A stretch of DNA of 64,000 nucleotides from Mantis religiosa (lineage: Eukaryota > Arthropoda > Insecta > Mantodea > Mantidae). Location of the stretch: assembly GCA_030765055.1 (NCBI GenBank), contig JAUKNK010000326.1:932479-996478 (forward strand), read 5' to 3'. The position numbers were made by a program, and so were the translations under genes. This document shows, in pieces, positions 1 through 11,582 of the stretch. The notes beneath the pieces are model-generated. The model ran no database searches. It saw only the letters and a program-made list of their open reading frames with translations, and had not been told where the DNA came from. Numbering within the stretch: the stretch's first letter is position 1; each line of letters starts with the position of its first letter.

Positions 1-285
1 TTGATCTGTTTATAGCCTCTGCTATCTCAAACAAGCTTGATCTGTGCTCTTCCAGTACAGAACTATCATCCTGCTCTTGTCGAAACTTTTGTCCGTGCTG
101 AATCAATGTGCCGCCACTCTCTTGAAGGTCTCTTTCATTTGTTTGGTAGCATCGAAACCAAGTTTCATCTAATGTTATGATACGTCAAAGAAAACTTTCA
201 CCTTCTCGTTCATAGCGTTCTAAGTGTAATCTCGGTGTTGCTATCCTCTGTCACATTGTTTCCTCTGTTATTTCACTGGAGCTTA
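1..285 (-). pseudogene. Probable mariner-type transposase relic, cut by the window edge
   Basis: Read on the minus strand from about 285 down to 1, one frame runs with only two stop codons. It contains HLERYEREGESFL followed, after a stop, by RIITLDETWF. The spacing and the DETW motif match the region around the second catalytic Asp of mariner-family transposases (family pattern: ERF..EG..FL.RIVT.DETW). The enzyme would cut and paste DNA between terminal inverted repeats. No terminal repeat or N-terminal helix-turn-helix domain is visible, and the C-terminal part lies outside the window. It is a dead fragment. The assignment rests on one motif, so it remains tentative. Confidence 0.5.
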
Positions 286-819
286 TAATGGTTTATCCGA
301 ACTCGATCCGGTGTTTTCCGGCTGAAAGTAGCCCTACCTGTAACCATGGATAGAAGCTACTCTAGAGTTAATCTATATGATATTATCCGTCAATCTGGCC
401 ACGTGGTGTCATTTCTATGTGAGGCCTGGAACTCGTAAAATGACAGTGTTACGACAGCCTAAGTAAGCATCAAAACTAAGTAACATTTACCATGTATTGT
501 GTAATTGTTGTGGAGTGTTTTGTCTTGTAATCCCACTGCCGCATTCTTGTAGTACTGTACTTAAATACTAAACCTTATATTCAAGTAACTTGTCATTTGA
601 TCACGTTGTTCGGAATCACACATGCTCAGAATAACATACTAAACTTTTACTAACCATAAATTAGCGACTGTTAATTCAAATGTACAAATACGCTGGGCAT
701 AAGTCATGAGTTCACATGTATGTGAATAAAAAGTCATTAATTGAAATCCTAAAAGGCCAAAGTACCACTGACAATTGTTATTGTGACATAACGGACATTT
801 AAAAATATTGAAACACAAT
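286..819. other. AT-rich stretch without recognised genes
   Basis: I see no credible coding region here. The final part, from about 780, begins to resemble the sequence that precedes other copies of the background repeat (compare 34250 and 41340). Confidence 0.5.
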
Positions 820-2052
820 ATTCCCGTAAAGCATTCATGGTAAAATATATCTACTGATTTGGAAATTCTTTATCTATCCTCCAATTTGAGAATACGAGTT
901 GTTGTTTCTGAGGTGGTTTAATTACAATCGAACAGAGAGAGAGATTCCGTGTCTTAAATCACTAAGGACATAACATTTATTTACCTAAATTTTACTTTCC
1001 TGTGATCTACAACGCTGTCTAGTGGACTATACTGGAACTATAAACACACAAATTGTATGTGACTGCATGACTCTCAACTAATTTTTCGAATAAATAAAAA
1101 ACAGTCGTTACATAACCAAATATCTTCCAAGAATGCAATCATACCAACCTGCGGAAACTATCCTCTACTTTAACAAAGTAGTGAGAGTACCTTTTTATTT
1201 TCTGTAAATAGTTTCTAACGATATTACCAAAATACCATATCTGATATATCTGCTTGATTCTAAAATATATCTCTTGGCTTTTCTGGTAACGAAATAGGAA
1301 ATCGTAATTTTTCCGAATGACCTCTATTATATTTGTCAGCTCTTAACTCATGACATATATACAAACTCTTAGTATTAAATAAATGTAGATTATGTTAAAA
1401 CTCTAACTTAAGCCAATTATTTGATCTCTTAATGGGATTCCGAGATTTTGTTTCTTTTTCTTTCAATTATTTATGATTTAAAAGCTAAGATTCGTCCTCC
1501 TGTTACTCGTAATTCATGGGAATAGCAACAAACTTGAAAGCGAGTCGCTTGTTAACTAACACTTCAGTCTCCTTTATCACTACTGATATACAACGAAATA
1601 TGTAATTAAACTGTTTGTATAAACGTTTACATAAACCTGTAACAGGTACAAAAGCATGGCTTTGTAGAAGACTGGGATAAGAAAGTTGTGTGACTGTAAT
1701 ACATTAACCTAACATCATTAATATATATTATATAGGACACGCATTATGCAGTACAACAAATGTTCTAATTGAGAAAGAACCGAATAGTAAATGCTTTGAC
1801 CCTCCTCTACTTGCTGTCAATAGATGGCTCTGTAGGCGATATATTACCGGGCAGTATACGATTTGTAATTACCCACAATGTTTTCTATCAAATTAAAATT
1901 GTGTTCATAAGATGTAGCTTATAATTAATTGCTTTCTGACAAAAAAGAGGGAAAAGTATCTGCTGTATATACTTAGATAATATCAGCCAAACAAATATTT
2001 GTCTTTGAGAGCGGAATTATCCTGAACCTAGAATATCTGTGAGCCTAGAACT
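820..2052 (+). repeat. Background repeat copy A1
   Basis: This copy of the long AT-rich repeat aligns by eye with 29288-30165, 34256-35535, 41340-42781 and 47456-48640. Shared landmarks are AAATCACTAAGGACATAACA near 957, a stretch reading CACACAAATTGTATGTGA near 1046, a CTCCT..ATCAC..TATACAACGAAATATG stretch near 1570, and the conserved core TAGATGGCTCTGTA near 1821. It contains no ORF of note. It is interrupted at its 3' end by the Jockey element starting at about 2053. Confidence 0.75.
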
Positions 2053-3387
2053 TCGTCCAGTCGAACTGGACCAGTCAACAGCCACATTCCGCCTATAATC
2101 GTGGACGACTTCCGGTTTATGGTGGGCTTACTGAAGGAAGTCACGCCGACCCTATCAGTGTCGTGCAGGGTCACAAGGCGGAAGAGCCGCTTTATCTTCC
2201 AAGCCAGCAACGCCGAAGATTACCAGCTCATCCTCAGGGCACTGGAAACGAAGTATATCCCTTACTTCACCTTCGGCTTAGATAAAAGCCGCGACATCAA
2301 GAATGTCATCAGAGGCCTACCAGTGGACTCACCGGTGGGTGACATTGTGGATGACCTCAGCCGTCAAGGCATCCAGCCCCGCTTGGTCAGACAGCTGACC
2401 AAACCAGCTCCTCAGGGCCAACCTGGCCCTGTCCCCATCCGCTTATTCCTGGTAATAGTGGAACGTGCCAACGATCCGGAGGGGAAGCAAAATTTTGTCA
2501 GAACCATCTGCTACCTCCGAGTGAGGATAGAGGCAGTCAGGTGCTGTGGCGGTCCCTCCCAATGTCACCGGTGTCTGGGATTTAACCATTCCGGTCACTT
2601 CTGCAAGAGGACTCCTTGCTGCTTGAGGTGCAGTGGACCTAATAAGAAAGAGCTTTGTCCAGGTCATCCACTGATGAGCCCACGTATGCACAATGCAAGG
2701 GCAAGCATGTGGTTTGCTACGGCGGCTGTCCTGCCCGAAAGGCTGTCATAGCTGCTAATCGAAGAAACCATTCCTCAAGACAGCAGCAGCCATCTACAAA
2801 CAGGCTGGACCAAAGACCGCTCCCTACAACGACCCGGCCCAGCCGGGCCCATTCACTGGCAGGATCATGAGAGACCGTCCTACGCTAAAGTAGCACAAGG
2901 GGCCTCTGATGGACCAAAGATGTCGCGGAAGGCACACAATCCTCCTACACAGCCACGCAAATAAAAGCGTACCCCAAATCCTAAAAACACCGACACCAAC
3001 CAGAGCAGGAATGGTGGGAGGCTTTCTCGTGAGCCCATAAATCCTGCTGAACAGGAGAAGCATGGCAAATACATGCGTCCTAGACAGCTAAGGGATGAGA
3101 CGGCGGGAGGAAGACCTGCTCCCATTCGCTCACGTACACCCTCGCCATCCAACCAAGTATCCCAGCCGGATACACACCAAACCACTCCCCTCAGAGCTAC
3201 ACTCGACCTCTCAGAGGTATTCAAGTGGTGGCAGCAGCTGCTGCTAACGCATGGACAGATGATCTGCGAGCTCGTCGTGAAGTTCTTCACCTCTTCAGAC
3301 CCGGCCGGCAAGATGCTGGTAGCAATGGAGGCAATGGCCCTCCTGAAAGCAGGTACGCAGCAACTCCGTGATGGCGTATCGAACTAG
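2053..3387 (+). pseudogene. ORF1 (gag-like zinc-knuckle protein) of Jockey copy J1
   Basis: ORF1 of Jockey-clade elements encodes an RNA-binding, RNP-forming protein. The frame is open from the left junction (PPIIVDDFRFM) through a central domain with FGLDKSRDIKNVIRGLPVDS. It then gives zinc knuckles CHRCLGFNHSGHFC and CLRCSGPNKKELC, and frameshifts near 2690. A third cysteine motif continues in another frame at about 2661-2870 (QCKGKHVVCYGGC). The C-terminal part, 3073-3387, is Pro/Ser-rich and ends in a hydrophobic helix-like segment (VFKWWQQLLLTHGQM). There is no native start codon. At least two frame changes make it non-functional. Its stop overlaps the ORF2 start by 17 nt. Confidence 0.8.
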
Positions 3388-6064
3388 GTCCCGTACCTCA
3401 TTTCGGTCCGCATTTTGGAATGCGTGCGGCCTAGCCGGTCAGCGGAACGAGCTGCTTCACTTTGTTCGAACTCATGCCCTGGACATCATCCTAGTCAGCG
3501 AAACGCATCTCTGCCCAGACACCCGATTCCGCCTTCCGGGGTACTTCTGCAATCCAGCGGATAGACAGGAACGCCCAGGAGGCGGAACTGCGATCCTGGT
3601 GAGGCAGAATGTGGTCCACCAGCCCATTCAGCTTCCACCTCTGCAAAACCTAGAGGCCACGGCCATCGGTATGGACCTTGGCGGATTAGATGTCTTGGTA
3701 GTCTCCGTGTACCAGCCACCACGACGACAGTTTGTTCCAGATGACTACCTCTCCATCCTAGCCCTACGTCCCAGTGCCATCATGGCCGGCGACTTCAATG
3801 CTAAAAATCAACGTTGGCATTGCGGTCGTCGGGCGGATGCAAGAGGCGTTGAAATCACACGCCTGATAGTCGCAGACCCGCAAATTCAAGTGCAGGGTTC
3901 CTGGCTACCCACTCGTTACCCGCGAGAAGGACTGCCTTCAGTCAGAGACTTCGCCATCACAAAGCATCTACCATATCATCTCACCCTAACATACTTAAGT
4001 GCATTACATTCAGACCATAATCCGGTGATGACAGAGATCAACACCAGGGTTGCCAGTCATTACATTTCGCTTCAAACGCGAGAGGTCGATGGGGAAGGCG
4101 TCAGGAATTGTCTCCGCACTTCCATCACGCCAAATCCCAGAATCACAAACATACCCACCCTGGAGAATCCAATCTCATCCTTAACTTCCAACGTGAAGCG
4201 GCCTACCCACAACCTGACAGTCCACTCCTCGGCTCCTCTCCACCCTGATGTCCTTCCTTTGGACATCATCCTTCTTATCAGAAGATCCTGGGCTGCACGA
4301 ATAATATACCAGCGTCACCGCACGCTTCATAATCGAGCGCTTCTAAGACGCTTGCGTCGAGAGGTCAGTGCCTGACTGCGCGAGCACGAGGTGCAAGCGC
4401 GAGAGGACAAAATGGCCAGGTTTCGCGTTGAGGATGGCGATGTGTGGAGGATAGCCAAAACCTTCAGAAATCACAGAGGCCAATACACCTCCCCCATCCA
4501 TGGCACTCAAGGGCTGGCCTACGATCGCTAAGCCAAAGCTGACGCTTTCGCTGACTATCTTGAACGTACCTTATGTCCAGGAGATGATCCCCAGTACGAT
4601 AACTTTCTGAACGTGTTCGTCGGGAGGTGCATCGTTTCTTACGCCGCCCTCCTGAGGATGCGGTTCGACTCCCAACCATTCGTCCCAGCGAAGTCCAAGG
4701 CGTACCCCAGCATCTCAAAACAAAAAGGGAGGCGGGGCCGGACGGGCTGAACCCCTAATGTTCCGCCATCTTCCCTTCAAAGCGCTTCTGTTCCTATCTA
4801 GGATTTTCAACATGTGCCTCACCCTTGAGTCCTGTCCACGAGAGTGGAGAGAGGCCTGGGTGATTTGCATACTGAAACCTGGAAAAGATCCGGTTCACCC
4901 CTCCAGCTACTGATCCATTAGCCTCCTTTCCACCCTCTCGAAAGTTCTCGAGTGGTTGATTCTCACCCGCTTGTCCCCAATTTTGAGAAACATTCAAGCC
5001 ATTCCCGCACATCTGTTTGCTTTTCGCCCTGGGCACTCGACAATCCAACAGCTGCTGCGTGTGGTGGAGACTGCTGTCCTTGGTTTCCGGGAAGGCGCCT
5101 TCACTGCTGCGGTTTCTCTAAATGTCGCGAAGGCCTTCTATACGACATGGCACGCCGGGATCCTTTACAAACTGATCCTCCATGGGACTCCCAACACAAA
5201 TAGTCAACATAATACACAGATTTTTGCGACACCGCACATTCCAAGTCACAGTCGCAGTGAAATCATCTACACTCAGACCAGTGAGAGGCGGAGTCCCCGA
5301 AGGCTCTGTACTATCCCCACCCTATTCAACGCCTTTATGGCAGATTTTCCAAAAGATCCATTAGTCGAAATGACACAATATGCTGACGACCTGCTTCTGT
5401 TCTGCAAAGACAAACACATCCTCAGAGCCTTCAACCTCTTACAAAGACATCTCCGTCTCACACAGCAGTAGTGTAGGCTATAGTTTTCACAAAGCGCCAC
5501 ACCCCCGCAGAATGCCCCAACTTCAGCTACCAAGGTCGAAGGATAGAGTGGACTAACTCTGTCCAGTACCTATGTGTCAACTTAGACAGGGGTCTAACTT
5601 TTCGCCAACACATCAGGGACCGAGTGGCGAAGGCACAGGGAGCAATTGCTTCCCTGTATCCAATGCTGAGGTCAAACTCGATGCCAGTTGGCATGAAGTT
5701 ATACCTCTTCCGAGCGCTGGTAATCCCGGTTATGCTTTATGCGTGCGAGATCTGGAGCATGGCCGCAGACAGCTGGCTAGTATGGCTCCAACGTGCACAG
5801 AATAGAGGACTCGGGTCTATATATTCTGTGGGACGTTATTTTCCTACCAGGTTGCTTCACGAGGTCTCGAGTCTTCCATACGTGAAGGATGAAATTAGGC
5901 ATCGGGCATCGAAATTGTACGCAAGTATACCCAACCACAGAAGCGCCCTTGTCAGATGCCTGGGAGATTATGACCGCAATAGACGTCGTTCTAGACAGCA
6001 CCGTTACCCCGTATGGCTCGCGGGCATCCGAGATAACCTAGGATCTAATCCGAACAGCAGCTAA
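3371..6064 (+). pseudogene. ORF2 (AP endonuclease and reverse transcriptase) of Jockey copy J1
   Basis: ORF2 nicks target DNA and primes reverse transcription from the nick. The endonuclease part (3371 to about 4100) is open and shows WNACG, SETHL, MAGDFNAKNQRW and HSDHNPV, so the residues expected for APE-type catalysis are present. A stop follows at 4373, with further stops and frameshifts through the RT. RT motif A reads SLNVAKAF instead of the SLDVEKAF of the copy at 42793, with Asn in the catalytic Asp position at 5121-5123. Motif C is intact as YADD (5379-5390). The C-terminal part continues at 5624-6064. The element is dead, with the RT much more damaged than the endonuclease. Confidence 0.85.
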
Positions 6065-6131
6065 AGCTGAGCTCCACATAATCCTTCCAAGCTACTAGAC
6101 ATAAAAATTATTCCCCAAGCAAATAAAACAC

Positions 6132-6155
6132 CAGGATGCAAGGTGTTGCATCCTG
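6132..6155 (+). other. 3' UTR stem-loop of Jockey copy J1
   Basis: A perfect inverted repeat CAGGATGCAA / TTGCATCCTG encloses the four-base loop GGTG. A hairpin of the same size, with a compensatory pair change, lies in the related copy at 44363-44382. The 3' UTR of non-LTR elements is where their RT binds the template, so a recognition role is plausible but is inference. Confidence 0.65.
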
Positions 6156-6320
6156 TCCTTCAACCCCCAGGTACGTACTTGTAACTTCATAAATTACACC
6201 ACTCTAAAAACCTACATTTCACCCTACAATATCCCGAAATCTACCTTACCTGCGGTAAAACCCTTTACGAGTGGGCACGCAGCAAAAACCTTCTGGCTAT
6301 ATACAGCCAGTCAGCACCAC

Positions 6321-6335
6321 ATGGCATGGCATGGT
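6321..6335 (+). repeat. ATGGC tail repeat at the 3' end of J1
   Basis: Short direct repeats of CATGG/ATGGC end the element and abut the host repeat sequence TTCTTTCATAGGTGC. The same repeat type ends the element at 54080-54100. Confidence 0.7.
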
Positions 6336-6424
6336 TCTTTCATAGGTGCATTGACAATTCCAGTGATTTAACTTTATCTTTGCTTCGAACTGGACAAAAA
6401 CGAAACATCAGAAGCATCATATTA
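6336..6424 (+). repeat. Short piece of background repeat between two insertions
   Basis: The sequence TTCATAGGTGCATTGACAAT and what follows match the post-core part of the repeat at 35508, 30165 and 39605. It continues the copy that was interrupted at 2052. Confidence 0.65.
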
Positions 6425-7335
6425 ATGCATAATGCAGAAATAAATAAAGAAATAAAACAAATGAAAGCCAGTGGCTGCAATTTTTACCTGTTTGCCGACG
6501 ACACAGCTATAACAACAGCATCTCAAACATGACATCGCAGTGCACAGGGCGTAGATCCTTGCTAATATGCTGTATGCTTGGTTCGCAACTTGGCGATTAG
6601 AACTCAATGCCACTAAGTCCCAAGTCGTCACCTTCACACGGCGAGCTATACAAGATGTACCAAACCTTCGCATTGGATATACAGAAGTGCCATGGTCCTG
6701 CATGCAACATACTTTGCTGTTATCTTGGACATGCGCCTTACCTGGAAGGCACACATCATGACACTGGCTAACAGAGTCAATAGAAGGATGGCCATGATGT
6801 AATCACTGTACAATCGCAACTCTCCATTGTCTTTGAGAAACAAGCTCCTGCTTTACGAGCAGATACTAAGGCCAGCATTGTCCTACGCCTGATAAGTCTG
6901 GGGTACAGCAGCAAAAACACATCTCTCCAAACTGCAAGTTCTACAAAACCGATATCTCCGGTCTGCAGTCGCAGCTGACTGCAACATCACAAACGACAAT
7001 ATCCATCTAGACCTATACTTCCCTAAATTATTTTTCTACTTCCTCCTTCTAATTCACAACTTCATAACAGTTTCAATAACCTCATCCGTGGACTTGGAGA
7101 GTACGACCTTGATCCTGGAGAACTATACAAAAAACCCAGACCAGTGCTAGGACCACCTTAACCTAAATCTCCAAAACAGCACAGCTACCTATTACCCATA
7201 AAACTATATCCTAACCGGACAACCACCGTTCACCCACCATCATTGAAAAACTTTCTCCATGCCAGTAAGGGACTTGCTCCCGGTATGAATAGAGTCGAAG
7301 GACCATCCTCTGCGGAGGAGGAACCCCCTGCAACG
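6425..7335 (+). mobile_element. Jockey-type RT fragment of a second family (copy J6)
   Basis: Conceptual translation, with several frame changes and stops, gives an RT C-terminal half: CNFYLFADDTAITTAS (motif C, FADD), WFATWRLELNATKSQVVTFT, LDMRLTWKAHI, then LLYEQILRPALSYA and VWGTAAKTHLSKLQVLQNRYLR. The order is that of the RT thumb and C-terminal region of Jockey-clade elements. The sequence is unlike J1, so it is a different family. About 150 bp of 3' UTR follows and carries a small hairpin at 7306-7319. It sits inside the background repeat, between sequence matching the repeat left of 6424 and the C block starting about 7336. The exact ends are uncertain by some tens of bases. Confidence 0.7.
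7306..7319 (+). other. 3' UTR hairpin of copy J6
   Basis: TCCTC / GAGGA encloses the loop TGCG. A similar CCTC-TGAC-GAGG hairpin lies in the 3' region of the element at 52917-54100 (53862-53873). Confidence 0.5.
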
Positions 7336-8035
7336 ACCGAGACTTGAGTGAGGTTTTCATTATTTTACGGTTTTGAGCGTGATGTCCCACACAATGTTAC
7401 AAACACAATGTTCGGTGAAACCTCTTGTTTTGGTAGAGTCTATAGTAAAACCCATACGTGCCTTAACGTGTTACCACGTGACGTAGCTCCTAGTTTGCTT
7501 GTTTCCACTCGTCCGTGGAGCAGAGATCGGACCGAATGGCTCTGCATTTCTCCATGAGAGTTTGACGTGTATCTCTTAGGGCTTGGTATTTGGCAGCCAA
7601 AGCAACATTTTGAAGTCGTCAATGGTTAATACATATCTTAGCCCTGAGTGTGATGTCTACCTGATGCCTAGAATCCTTTTCAGGTAACAAGCTTTGACTT
7701 TTCCTGCTGTTATCTGGTAAGTGCTGCCTGCAGAGCCTTTTAAACACCATATAGAGGGCATGACATGGAGCTGCGAGAACTATGTAGCCATAAGCGGTCA
7801 CCACACCGAATATTAAGCGCCTAGCCCCGTCATTGTCATTGTAGAAGTGATCATCATATTTTGTACTTGCGTAAAAAGTTGTCCTGACGTCAAAACTGTC
7901 TGCTATTTCTCACCCTTACTGCATTTCAGAGCATGCGTGCTGCACTAGTAGCAACATGCAGCACTATGCTTAATTTTTGTACAATTGTCACCGTTTGGTA
8001 ATATATTATTGAATCATACATAACTGTTGGACACA
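7336..8035. repeat. Repeat block C, copy 1
   Basis: This block is shared with 30295-31000, 35640-36045 and 44690-45302. Landmarks are TTTTGAGCGTGATGT near 7373, GTCCGTGGAGCAGAGATCGG near 7512 and AGGGCTTGGTATTTGGCAGCC near 7579. On the minus strand all copies can be read as fragments of one peptide (KYQALRD..Q.L.EK.RAI..DLCSTDE), suggesting a decayed coding sequence of unknown identity. Copies 1 and 2 are both followed by the RT relic of block D. Confidence 0.65.
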
Positions 8036-9040
8036 AGTTTGGATGCCTCAAGAAACAAAAATAGTTTTAGGAAATGGACCATTACCACAAGATGCAATTC
8101 ACCATGGTTTAAAACAAGAATGTAGTTTGTCTTCCCTGTTTAATATACATTAGGAATATCTTGTTAGAAATCTTATGGAGGAAAGTCCAGTTTGAATAAA
8201 AATAAATATAATGATGCATTAAATATGCCATTATAAGCAGGTGACTTAATAATACAAGGCAGATTTGATAATCTACAAATAAGTATGTACAGATTATAGA
8301 AATAGATTGAGGATTATGGTCTAAATATATCAGCAAAAAATCAACGATCATGGCACTTATTGGAAAACAAAATAGGGAATGGAAGATTGTGTTAAATATA
8401 AGGGTAAGAAAATTTAATTACTTGGGCTGCAATGTTACTTTTAAAACAAACAACGAAGAGGTAATTAATAAAGTGACAAAATTTGAATATATTTTTATTG
8501 ATAGCCCGTAACTAAAAAAAAAAAACTGAAGGCTTTACAAATGTTAAAGTTCTACTGTAAGACCAGGAGACAAAAGACTGGAGACAAACAAAAGTGATAT
8601 AGATGAAATATCTCCGACCAGTAAAACGATTTATAGCCAAGAACCTATTAAAATTGAAGCAGTAAGAAAGAAACTAAAAATACTTGCTTTCGTTAAAATT
8701 AAAGGTACAAATAAATGTAAAAGCCGCTTGTAAAACCTGATAGCTCTCGTATTCCATTAAAGTCATAGAAATATAAACATCCGGTTGTAGAACTATAGGA
8801 AGAGGAGTCCGAACACTAGTTTCGTCCTAAACCATGGAGAGTTGAAGATATTTGTAGAAAGTGTTTGGTAGCCTTGAACGATAGTCAAATCACTTCATAG
8901 TTGGTACGTAGTGATTGCTTTATATCAGAAACGACTAATTCTGTAAAAATTGAAAGTAAAAAGACGCGAACAAGTATGAGGCCGAACAAGAGTAATGTCC
9001 TAAACCATAGAAAGTTGAAGATATTTTCAGAAAGTGACAA
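8036..9040 (+). pseudogene. Relic of a non-LTR reverse transcriptase, copy D1
   Basis: Read with many stops, the + strand gives GLKQECSLSSLFNI (RT motif B region) at about 8110, then remains of a YADD-type segment, and LINRLRIMV and FNYLGC-like segments up to about 8440. A C-terminal piece reads RPKPWRVEDICRK at about 8825-8860. The same order occurs in copy D2 (31010-31860). The C-terminal piece is duplicated about 170 bp further on (8985-9030). The clade is not Jockey or R1 as far as I can judge, and I do not assign it. All catalytic context is destroyed. Confidence 0.55.
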
Positions 9041-9461
9041 AATCTTACTATTAAACAAATGCGGATCATGTTAAAACAACTACTTAAGCCAATTATTTGT
9101 TCTCTCTCGAATCCTGAATTGTTTTTCCCTTTCTTTCAATGTTCTATTTTTTAAGTAACAACAACTTTTTTCGTTGATTGTAATAGCAATCCTCTTACTG
9201 AACTCTCCTTGCTGTCCACAGATCGCTCTGAATGCGATATATTATTGGCGATACAATACGTGGAATTATTCACTACTTTTAAAGCAAACAATAATTATTT
9301 TGATCAGTTATAGCTTACATTTATTTGCAATTTTTTGAGGTTGACTGAGAACTATTTGGTGTATTTGCTTATACAATAGCAACCAAACAGAAGCCTGTCT
9401 TATTGAGTGAAAGTACGCTAAGCCTAGTAAAAGTTTGAGGCTTTCAGCATCTTTCCTCATA
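9041..9461 (+). repeat. Background repeat copy A8 (partial)
   Basis: It aligns with 1381-2045, 48000-48600 and 54660-55250. It contains the conserved core TGTCCACAGATCGCTCTGAA at about 9213. It ends in the target-site duplication TTTCCTCATA (9452-9461) of the Jockey element to its right. Confidence 0.65.
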
Positions 9462-9620
9462 GATGATGAGAGTAGGGTATTAGATAGTGATTCATGGTTG
9501 TTTTTGATTGGTGATACATTGGATAATGGAAAATCAACTATTCTTGTGCTACAAGTGACCATGTGCAAAGTGAAACAGTGCGAATTGAAGTAGTAAGCCG
9601 TGGTGTCCGCGTTGAGCACA

Positions 9621-9734
9621 GTTTGTGAGTGAACAGTGTTTGGTTCAAAAGAGTAAATAAGGACGCGTATTAAAGCCTAGTTTGTGAGTGAACAGTGTTT
9701 GGTGCAATAAAGTACATAGTGACGCGTATTAAAC
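9621..9734 (+). repeat. Two 59-bp tandem repeats in the 5' UTR of J5
   Basis: GTTTGTGAGTGAACAGTGTT begins units at 9621 and 9680, and both units end in GACGCGTATTAAA. Tandem 5' UTR repeats in non-LTR elements can carry the internal promoter; that role is inferred here. Confidence 0.75.
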
Positions 9735-9862
9735 ATAAACCCGCCACAAAACAGCGTGGGACACACAGCTGCGTGCCGTTGTTGCACGCAACAAGAGGCG
9801 TCCCCAAACAACGACGCCCTTAGTAACCACTGCGTCTGACACACATTGACTGCCGCCATAAG

Positions 9863-11582
9863 ATGGCGGCGGCCGCAGTAACAATTGCAGCAGCACAACC
9901 AACAGCTGGCAGCGGACAGATCCCCCGAGGTGGTCAGCCGGGTGCCTTTCCAGCTCGACAGTTGGAGCACTCCTACAGCGACCCGCCTTCGGGCCCAACA
10001 TTGGCCAACTTCACAGCAGCCGTTACTCCAGCCCCGATGGAGCACAGCGCCATGGAGGACGAGGCAGTTACGCGAAATTACGCCCAACTGGAAAAGGAGG
10101 TAAAAGACATCCAAAAAGAAATATCTTACGTCCAGGAAATATTGGAAAACATGACCCCAGAGTCCCAGGACTATGGCAAAATAACTAGCGACCTGGCACG
10201 CTGCTACCAGGAACACGCAATCAAAAAGCGGCACCTCGTGCAGCTGGGAGAAGGCTGGCAGGCAGCATCACCCAGAAAGCGACCCCATTACCGCAATAGC
10301 GACTCGGATGCCGAGTGCAAGAAAAACAAAACGCAACATCTGCCCCTGCAGGTCGCTACCAGAAATAGGTTCGGGGTGCTGTCCTCATCCGAGGAGGATG
10401 AATACCTGGAACGATCCACTACCTTCCCTGCCCTTCCGACCCCAAACCAAAGGCACAGAAGCACCAACGGCCAACACGGCCAAACACTACTGCAGCAAAA
10501 CCTTCAATAACGACCCCCACTTCTACACACATCCCCACCCCTACATTGGCCTCAACATCAGCCACAGCCATGGCTACAAACACAAAACAAACCTCACAGA
10601 AACCGCCGCGCATCGTCATTCCTGACGGCAGGCCGGCGACTAAAGCCCTGCAGATACTACGGCGCTCCCTTCCAGCTGGTGCGTACACGCCTCAGAATAC
10701 GCGCAACTGCCTCAAACTATTCCTCATCCGGAAAGAAGACGCCATCCCAACTATGACCGAGCTGAAAAACTCCGAAGTGGAGAACTTCAGCTTCACCCCG
10801 CGGATTGATCAACTTCTCCGATACTTCCTGAAGCGTCTTTTCGAGGACCTTGAACAGGATCTTATCCGCGAGGTCCTAGAGGTGAAGGGCTACACCGGCG
10901 TCCTACTTTGTCAACCGAAATCATGCGGCAGGCCTCTACCAAGCTTCCAAGTTACCGTTGGGAGGACCACTCAAAACCAGCAACTTCTGCAAGAAAGAGA
11001 GTTATGCCATATACTTGTCACTGTAGAGGTCCTGAAGACAAATAACAACATTACACAATGTTTCAACTGCCAGCAGCTGGGGCACACATTTATGATGTGT
11101 CCTCTGCTTTGGCCTCCACCGCATAGCTGATTGCCCAAAGAAGGCAACGCAGGACGTTGTAACCCGCTGTGCGAGCTGTAAGGAGGCGCATCCTGCCAGC
11201 TACAGGGGTTGCGAGACGTTCCGCAACGAACGCCACCACCGCCAACTGGAAGCCATAGCCAGGGCACCCCCAAGTGCACAACCACGTCCACGACCCATTG
11301 CCAACCCGGCCCGGGTCTGAGATGGCGTGTCATTTGCAGGCGCCATGAGCTGACAAATCGCACCAGTGCCGCCACCTGCTGGCCAACCCTCAACAGCTCC
11401 CCCCTCCCAGGCGCCATCTGGTGACCTAGGAGGCCTCAAAGAGCTCTTTACTCTGTTTAAAGAGCTCAACTTACAGAAACTTGCTCCGAATTTAGACTTT
11501 TATCGCAAGATTTAAGAGCTGCACCAGCACTTGGGAGAAACTAGAAGCCCTCATATGGCTTCTGTCGGACATATTCGAGTAA
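9863..11582 (+). pseudogene. ORF1 (gag-like zinc-knuckle protein) of Jockey copy J5
   Basis: The start at 9863 lies in a strong context (AAGATGGCGGCGGCC). The N-terminal part (9863-10510) is Ala/Pro-rich, then has a predicted coiled coil (NYAQLEKEVKDIQKEISYVQ). A frameshift near 10495 moves to the frame of 10546-11130, which holds the central Jockey gag domain (IPDGRPATKALQILRRSLP, YTPQNTRNCLKLFLIRKEDA, VKGYTGVLLCQ) and zinc knuckle CFNCQQLGHTFMMC. Another frame then gives HRIADCPKK and CASCKEAHPASYRGCETF, the second and third cysteine motifs. The end reads EKLEALIWLLSDIFE and stops with TAA at 11580-11582, directly followed by the ORF2 ATG. At least two frameshifts make it defective. Confidence 0.85.

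Larger units (their letters stand above)
2053..6333 (+). mobile_element. 5'-truncated Jockey-clade non-LTR retrotransposon (copy J1)
   Basis: GC-richer DNA sits within an AT-rich repeat. It carries the 3' two-thirds of a gag-like ORF1, a complete AP endonuclease, a degraded reverse transcriptase, a 3' UTR of about 260 bp and a short tail of ATGGC repeats (6321-6335). The left end enters ORF1 without a start codon, so the copy is 5'-truncated. ORF2 is clearly related to the copies at 42793-44231 and 26524-26835 (minus strand), for example in LYACE.W.MAA and the region after it. Both flanks belong to the background repeat: the left ends in GAACTTCG, as at 42776, and the right resumes with TTCATAGGTGCATTGACAAT, as at 35510. 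No exact TSD could be fixed. Confidence 0.85.
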
